Virus record (IMG/VR): IMGVR_UViG_3300021960_000001
Location: 1-61,952 of that record
Reading direction: 5' to 3' (one strand)
From: a virus
DNA: 61,952 nucleotides
Of this stretch, positions 56,452 through 61,952 are shown piece after piece; position 1 is the first letter of the stretch, and every line of letters begins with the position of its first letter. The notes under the pieces were generated by a model. That model was given only the letters and a program-made list of their open reading frames with translations. It had not been told where the DNA came from and did no database searches. The translations under genes and the position numbers were made by a program.

Positions 56452-58115
56452 TGGCAAACGGTAATAGAGGTATAGGAGGCTTTATGCCTTTTCCAACTTT
56501 CGGTGGACCTAAAGACGCAGGGGGAATTACACCTGTTAAATTAGCCCCGACTCAAATGAGGTTTCCAACGGCTCGTGGACCTGTCAGACGTACACCTGAA
56601 CCAGATACTATAGAGAAAATAGCCCCCTTTCTTCCTTTAGTTACTGAAGGAGTTATGAGTTTATTTAAAGACACACCTAAACCTCAATCAAGAGACGATT
56701 ATCTTAAAAGTATCGCTGTTGATGCAACAGACCCCACTAAGTTAGAAGAAGCAAGAGCCGACGCTTACACATTGTTCGGGGAACCTGAGCAAAGAGACGG
56801 TTTTGGTCTTGATGAACTTGTTAATTTAGCTGTTGGTAGCCAAACAGGGAGAGGAGCGAAAGATTTTGCTAATACGTATTTTCAAATTAGAAAAGGTAAA
56901 GAAGCCGCTAGAGTATCTAAAGAAGGACAAAGAGCAAGTTTCATACAAAAACAAATAGACCCTGACGCTTTTCAATTTTTAAATTTACAAGATACTACTA
57001 AGGCTAAAACAGGAGTAGTTGATATACGTCCAGGATATTTCGATAAAGAAACAGGGCAAACCTATATAAAAGACCCTAAAAATAAAGAAGCTAATGAGTA
57101 TGGATTTATTGTTGCTGGTGAAAACTGGATAGACCCTGCTAAATTAGCTACTAGTGGTTCAACAGGAGTCGATATTTATAAAGACCCTCAGTATACCGAA
57201 CTTATGAAAACTAATGCAGAACTAACTGCAAGAGACCAAGCAGTTATGGGTACGTTAAACGTTGCTAATAAAACAATAGAGATGTTAGACGAAGGTATTA
57301 AAGACCCTAGTAAAGCACCAACGACTGTTGTTTCTTCTTTGATGAATATGGGTAATAGTGCTATAGCTAACTTTGACCAAATAGCTTCATTAAATGGTAA
57401 TCGTGACCCTTTATCATATTTTAGTGCTGATGAAACAGGCGGTACTTTAAGAGGTTCTGGTAATAACGCTAGAGAATTATACATAGCTCTTAAATCAGGT
57501 GACGAAGAACAAATAGAATTAGCAACAGCTAACTTTGAAAACGCAACAGGGTCCAATTTAAGACAACTTATGGGTGAAGCTGCTTATAGTAATGTAGCAA
57601 CTAGAGCAAACTTTTTACAATTAGCTTATATGGCAGCAGCCGCAAACGGTCAAACAGGTAGAACACTTTCTGATAAAGATTTAGCTTACCATTTACAAAT
57701 AGTGGGTTTTGGCTCAACGCAAGACCCTAAAATATTAAAAGATAATTTAATACGTTTTGTTGACCAACTAGTTGGTGGTGTTGATTCTGAAGTTCAAGTA
57801 GCCATTCCTACAGGCGGTCTACAACGTTACAATATGAATGACGAAACATTCCAGTCTATTGTTACTATGTATTATAATCCACTAATAGGTAAAGACCCTG
57901 AAGGAAAAGACACGCCTCAATGGTTAAACTACGGTGCTTATACTTACAAGCCTTTTTACGAAAGATATAAAGGCGTAGGAGCAGTAGACCAGTGGCAAAA
58001 ACATGATGCAACGTTTTACGATAGAAAAACAAAAAGTTCAGCTAACTCAACGTCGCCTGTAAACCCGTCTATAGATTTAGATAAAACATTAAAAGAAATA
58101 GAAAACCTATATTAA
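56451..58115 (+). CDS. Internal virion-type protein, 554 aa
   Basis: GFMPFPTFGGPKDAGGITPV at the start, a helical middle (NAELTARDQAVMGTLNVANK, AAYSNVATRANFLQLAYMAA) and a C-terminus with VDQWQKHDATFYDRKTKS. No enzyme motif. Sits between two other internal-virion-type genes with one-base overlaps. Confidence 0.65.
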   Translation: MANGNRGIGGFMPFPTFGGPKDAGGITPVKLAPTQMRFPTARGPVRRTPEPDTIEKIAPFLPLVTEGVMSLFKDTPKPQSRDDYLKSIAVDATDPTKLEEARADAYTLFGEPEQRDGFGLDELVNLAVGSQTGRGAKDFANTYFQIRKGKEAARVSKEGQRASFIQKQIDPDAFQFLNLQDTTKAKTGVVDIRPGYFDKETGQTYIKDPKNKEANEYGFIVAGENWIDPAKLATSGSTGVDIYKDPQYTELMKTNAELTARDQAVMGTLNVANKTIEMLDEGIKDPSKAPTTVVSSLMNMGNSAIANFDQIASLNGNRDPLSYFSADETGGTLRGSGNNARELYIALKSGDEEQIELATANFENATGSNLRQLMGEAAYSNVATRANFLQLAYMAAAANGQTGRTLSDKDLAYHLQIVGFGSTQDPKILKDNLIRFVDQLVGGVDSEVQVAIPTGGLQRYNMNDETFQSIVTMYYNPLIGKDPEGKDTPQWLNYGAYTYKPFYERYKGVGAVDQWQKHDATFYDRKTKSSANSTSPVNPSIDLDKTLKEIENLY

Positions 58116-61100
58116 TGGCTATTACGCAACAACAATTTGATGAATTTAAAAAGATGCAAGAAACATATGCTCTTGATTTATCAAAACAGCCTTTGAAAGA
58201 TAATCCCAACATTACCTACGGTCAGTTGTTATCCCCTAAAGAACTAGAACTAGCAGCAATTATGTATAGTCCTGAACTTAAATCGAAAGCTACGGGTATT
58301 TATTCATCAGAAGACATGAGCAAGATAGAAAACTCTATCGACTGGCAAAATAGAGTTGCTCCGTATAATAGAGCACCTATCGAATATGATATGTACGAAC
58401 GTCATCCTGAGTATATGAAACAACTAGATGAGTTTAACAGTCCCGAAGGTCAAGAAAGAAGAAACATGATAAAAGTTCGTGGTAATTTTCCTGATACTTA
58501 TGAACCGTTAGAGCCTATTGCTCCACTAGGAATAGAAAAAGCAAAAAAGATAGCGGCTCTTGGTTTTGACCCTGCGAATGAATTACAGTTTCAAACATTT
58601 AAAGACGGTGTTGGTTTTAGAAGCAAGTTAGCTTTTGCACCTAGAAAAACAACAGTAGAGGATTTTAAAAAACTAGGCGACCAATATGGTTTAGTCGGCG
58701 ATTATAGATATATAAACCCTAGCGACCCTTCATTAGGTTTAGCTTTTAAACCCGAAGGTTCCGATGATTTTCAATTATTAAATACACCATACGTCACTGC
58801 AGAAGATACCTATAACTTTTTAGTACAAGAGTTTCCTGCAATAGCGGGAGATATAGCCTTAACAGTATATGGTTCTAAAAAGTTTACTAGTCCTTTTGGT
58901 TTAAGTGACAAAGTAGGCGGTAAAGTTGGTAAAGTTTTAGGTTTATCTGGTTTATCAGCAGCAGGTGCAGCAGGTGGAGACTTTTTACGTTTAACTGCTG
59001 GATTAGCAATGGACGCTCACGATAGAGATTTCGATGAAATATTAAAAGAGTCTGGAATGATTGGTGCTTTTGCTTTTGGAGGTACTGCTCTTATAAGTGG
59101 AGCAGCACAAACGATACCTAAAGTTTGGAAAATGATTACAGGTAAAGACGTACCTCCTAGTTTTTATGAAAAGATAGATGACGCTATGCAAGAAGCTAGA
59201 GCACAAGAACGAGGAGACGGAGCATTAGCTTCTGGAATACTTTACGGTGACGCAACATCAGTAAAAGTAATTAACGAACAAATAAACGATTTAGCAAAAC
59301 GTTTTGATGTAGAACTTAAAAATTATAATCCTACAATCGCTTCAGCTGCTGGTACACAAGGTGCTGCTGATTTAGAAACATTATTCTTAAAATATGCTGA
59401 TGACCCTGACCTTAGAGAACTATATCAACAAGTAAAAATAGGCAACCAAGAAGTTATTGACCGTTTTATACAAACACTGAACGAAAAAATTGGACCTTCA
59501 ACAACAGGTGGGGCAACAGGGGCAACGGTAGGTGCTGGTATAAGAGAACTAGCTCAAAAAGATATAGATGCTTTCAACGACCAAGCCTACGATATGATTG
59601 ACCAAGTGAGACTACAAGTGGGTGGTGCTGATGATGCTGCTGTTGCAGGACAGTCTTTACTAAAACAAGTTGACGACCCTAATGCTTCTACAGGTCCTTT
59701 ATTCGAAAGACAACAAACTAGATTATTGGAAATTAAAAAAGACTATATAAATCCATATAATCAAGCATGGAATGCTGCTTTAGAAAATCCTCGTTATGCT
59801 AACTTAACTACAGGTGCGGGCTTTACAAGAAAACCTGCTAATGAATGGATGAATTTACGAAAAGGTGAAGCTAATAAGCTGTTTCGTTCAGCTGAATCTG
59901 ATGAGTCTGTAAAATTATTATATGAACAAATACCTGCTGGAACTAAAAACACTCTTAATAGATTAAGAGGTATTGGTCAAAAAGGTAAATTTGAATCTCC
60001 TAATTTTACGTTAAGAGAACTTAATGACGCCAGAGTATCGTTAAACGAATTCGCTAGTACGACTAACAATGTAAAAGCTTCGCAACAAGCTAGACAATTA
60101 GAACGTGGTCTAGAAGAACAAATGAATCAGTTGCTACGAGAAGGTGCTTCAGCCGAAGCAGGTATTCCTCTTACACGAAAAGTTGAATTAGAAAACTGGA
60201 TGACGCAAAATAACTACGGAGATGATTTAAGATTAGCTTGGTCACAGCAAAAAGAAGCGATACAACTGGCTAATTCACAAGCAGTCCGTTCTATATTAGA
60301 ACAAAGACCTGAAAAAGTAGCAGATTATTTATTTAACACTGTAGCTAAAGGTAGTAAACAAAATACTGTTGTTACTGATTTAATGACTTTATTAAAAAGA
60401 GACGGCTCTGATGAAGTTAGACAAATACAGGACGGCATGGCTGAGTATATACAAAGAGAAATACTATCTAACCCAGATAGAACACCTTTTCAAATAGCTA
60501 AAGACTACAGAAAATTTGTTAAAGATAATGAAGGAACACTACAGTCTGTATTCGGAGATGACTTTAGTGCTAGGTTTATGACTAATCCTAAACAATTTAA
60601 TAAAGCGGTTATAGAGCCTTTACAAAAACTAGAACAAAACATATTACAAATAGAGGCTCGTGTTGGTTTATCTTCAGCAGACCCTGATAGAAGGGTAGCT
60701 AATATTGTTGAGTCTATTTTAGCTACGGGTAAAACACAAAGACAGTCTGGAATACTATTAGATGATATTCAATACATAAATAATATTGTAAAACAAAACC
60801 CTTTATTACAAGACCAAGTTTCACAAGTAACAAAAAGATATTTGATGCAAGAAATGATGGAGCCCAGACCAGGAGGAGGTTTTGTCATAAGCCCTCAAAA
60901 ACTGAATGATTTATTATATAAAGGTTTTGGTCCAGAAGATGTTACAGGTCCAACACTTACTTTTGATAACTTTATACAGCCATTATTAGGTAAAGAAGGC
61001 AAAGATTACGTAGCTAATTTAAAAGTTATAAATGAAATGGTACAAAGAGAAATGGGAACTGTGCCTAGTGAGGGTGTTGTAAGAGATTTAACTAGAGGTG

Positions 61101-61471
61101 AATACGGAGCAGGTGCTAACATCGAAGGTATTAGAATGTTACAAAGATTACTTATTGCTCCATTGACACAAACAGGTAGAAGAATAACAGCTCTTTCTAA
61201 TAGCCAAGCGAACAGGTCGCGTAAATTTATTGGGCGTATGTTGTTAGACCCAGAATTATTTGAAAGAACAGCAAGTTTTGCTAGAGGACAACAATCAACA
61301 CAAAATTTTATAAGGTTTTTAAGCAGTTATGGTTTTGTGTATGGTGAAGATTTAGGTAACGAAATGAAATATTATGATACAGTAGATAAAGCACAAAAAA
61401 CTCCTGAAAATATAAATTTTATAAATGAAGCACAGGAACGAGCTACAGTCATTACAGGAGGAACTAACTAA
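58115..61471 (+). CDS. Large internal virion/ejection protein, 1118 aa
   Basis: N-terminal 240 residues are mixed; residues about 240-340 contain Gly/Ala-rich hydrophobic segments (VGKVLGLSGLSAAGAAGG, GMIGAFAFGGTALISGAA) that may insert into a membrane; the rest is mostly long helices. The size and place match internal proteins ejected to form a DNA conduit through the cell envelope in podoviruses. No lytic transglycosylase motif seen. Confidence 0.7.
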   Translation: MAITQQQFDEFKKMQETYALDLSKQPLKDNPNITYGQLLSPKELELAAIMYSPELKSKATGIYSSEDMSKIENSIDWQNRVAPYNRAPIEYDMYERHPEYMKQLDEFNSPEGQERRNMIKVRGNFPDTYEPLEPIAPLGIEKAKKIAALGFDPANELQFQTFKDGVGFRSKLAFAPRKTTVEDFKKLGDQYGLVGDYRYINPSDPSLGLAFKPEGSDDFQLLNTPYVTAEDTYNFLVQEFPAIAGDIALTVYGSKKFTSPFGLSDKVGGKVGKVLGLSGLSAAGAAGGDFLRLTAGLAMDAHDRDFDEILKESGMIGAFAFGGTALISGAAQTIPKVWKMITGKDVPPSFYEKIDDAMQEARAQERGDGALASGILYGDATSVKVINEQINDLAKRFDVELKNYNPTIASAAGTQGAADLETLFLKYADDPDLRELYQQVKIGNQEVIDRFIQTLNEKIGPSTTGGATGATVGAGIRELAQKDIDAFNDQAYDMIDQVRLQVGGADDAAVAGQSLLKQVDDPNASTGPLFERQQTRLLEIKKDYINPYNQAWNAALENPRYANLTTGAGFTRKPANEWMNLRKGEANKLFRSAESDESVKLLYEQIPAGTKNTLNRLRGIGQKGKFESPNFTLRELNDARVSLNEFASTTNNVKASQQARQLERGLEEQMNQLLREGASAEAGIPLTRKVELENWMTQNNYGDDLRLAWSQQKEAIQLANSQAVRSILEQRPEKVADYLFNTVAKGSKQNTVVTDLMTLLKRDGSDEVRQIQDGMAEYIQREILSNPDRTPFQIAKDYRKFVKDNEGTLQSVFGDDFSARFMTNPKQFNKAVIEPLQKLEQNILQIEARVGLSSADPDRRVANIVESILATGKTQRQSGILLDDIQYINNIVKQNPLLQDQVSQVTKRYLMQEMMEPRPGGGFVISPQKLNDLLYKGFGPEDVTGPTLTFDNFIQPLLGKEGKDYVANLKVINEMVQREMGTVPSEGVVRDLTRGEYGAGANIEGIRMLQRLLIAPLTQTGRRITALSNSQANRSRKFIGRMLLDPELFERTASFARGQQSTQNFIRFLSSYGFVYGEDLGNEMKYYDTVDKAQKTPENINFINEAQERATVITGGTN

Positions 61472-61952
61472 TGGCTACAAGAATGACAGGCAGAGAATCA
61501 TTGATGAGACAAGGTTTAATAAATGACCCTTTTACACAAGCACTAGAATCTATTAATTTAAGAAAAGACGCAAACGATTCTATAAACAATGCCAGTGACC
61601 AATACGAAGCTGATGTTGCAGATTTTAAAAACACCCAAGCTAATGAATTTGAACAAGGGTTAGCGGGACTGTTGGATAGAGTAGGTGCTTTAGAAAATAC
61701 ACCAACACCTAGTTTTAATATGCCAGACTTATCTGGATTCGCTACTCTCGAAGACTTAAACCAAGGTATCGGAGGTATTAATATTCCTGGTGCACCCGAC
61801 CTTAGTGGCTACGCTAGGCTAGAGGACATTCCCTCAATAGATACGAGTCAGTTCTTAACTGCTGGAGATATTCCTTCAATAGATACGAGTCAGTTCTTAA
61901 CTGCTGGAGATATTCCTTCAATAGATACGAGTCAGTTCTTAACTGCTGGAGA
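61471..61952 (+). CDS. Repeat-containing virion-type protein, N-terminal part (continues at 1)
   Basis: ATG at 61471 overlaps the previous stop (TAATG). The product starts MATRMTGRESLMRQGLINDP, then a helical segment, then PDLSGFATLEDLNQGIGGIN and PDLSGYARLEDIPSIDTSQF. The window ends in the tandem array; the frame continues without break at base 1 to the stop at 1175 (about 509 aa in all). It is the last of the large internal-virion-type genes before the 1178 gene. Confidence 0.75.
   Translation, partial: MATRMTGRESLMRQGLINDPFTQALESINLRKDANDSINNASDQYEADVADFKNTQANEFEQGLAGLLDRVGALENTPTPSFNMPDLSGFATLEDLNQGIGGINIPGAPDLSGYARLEDIPSIDTSQFLTAGDIPSIDTSQFLTAGDIPSIDTSQFLTAG
61825..61952 (+). repeat. 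Tandem repeat array and right copy of terminal direct repeat
   Basis: 61826-61952 equals 1-127. It contains three of the 42-bp units (one variant, two identical) and ends just inside the next. It marks circular closure of the assembly within the repeat array. Confidence 0.92.

Noticed and set aside
1-61952. Integrase, CI-like repressor or T7-like RNA polymerase
   Set aside because: No tyrosine/serine recombinase, repressor or single-subunit polymerase motifs were recognised in any frame, so a temperate or T7-like transcription strategy is not supported.

Overview
The window is the assembled genome of a tailed bacteriophage (Caudoviricetes), most likely a marine phage with short-tailed (P22-like podovirus) architecture and a Gram-negative host. 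The reasons: a complete head set (small and large terminase, an 805-aa P22-type portal, scaffold, gpT-like capsid protein), neck/adaptor proteins and a gp10-like tail protein, but no tape measure, sheath or tail-tube genes; long internal-virion-type proteins at the end of the structural block; and a spanin pair plus outer-membrane lipoproteins. DNA is AT-rich. No integrase, repressor, phage RNA polymerase, tRNA or rRNA was found. The first 127 bases are repeated exactly as the last 127, so the contig closes into a circle of about 61,825 bp. The gene at the right end runs across the junction into the left end, inside a 42-bp tandem array.

Layout. (1) 61471-1855: end of the internal-virion gene block. 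(2) 1852-3294: a lone minus-strand SNF2-type helicase, followed by an AT-rich divergent promoter region. (3) 3614-15377: replication and nucleotide metabolism: candidate ssDNA-binding protein, archaeo-eukaryotic-type primase, AlkB-like dioxygenase, UvrD-like helicase, methyltransferase, a thymine-hypermodification-type helical protein, a thymidylate-synthase-family enzyme and a family A DNA polymerase with leucine at the '762' position. (4) 15378-22909: a structured noncoding stretch, a VRR-NUC-type nuclease, a DUF932 protein and about twenty tiny early genes, in units headed by a recurring promoter (TACTTT-N15-TATAAT-like) and a stereotyped AAGAAAGGAGAAA leader. (5) 23232-28507: terS, spanins, an ADP-ribosyltransferase-like protein and terL. 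(6) 28534-39018: portal, GroES-like co-chaperonin, scaffold, capsid and neck/tail genes. (7) 39063-47975: a 1322-aa fibre with 17-aa repeats and a self-cleaving S74 chaperone domain, holin candidates, tail protein, T4-type lysozyme, Lys-rich small proteins and a thermonuclease. (8) 48170-52938: a curli-secretion-like cassette. (9) 53024-61471: small basic protein, cupin and internal virion proteins.

The most striking part is region 8: CsgF, CsgG (outer-membrane secretion pore lipoprotein), a secreted beta-rich protein that could be the substrate, a periplasmic FecR-domain protein and a CHASE2-adenylate cyclase, all overlapping or within a few bases of each other. Together they look like a phage-borne envelope secretion plus cAMP signalling module. 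Other notable features are the possible thymidine-modification cluster, four candidate leaderless genes, and an ADP-ribosyltransferase-like protein directly before terL.
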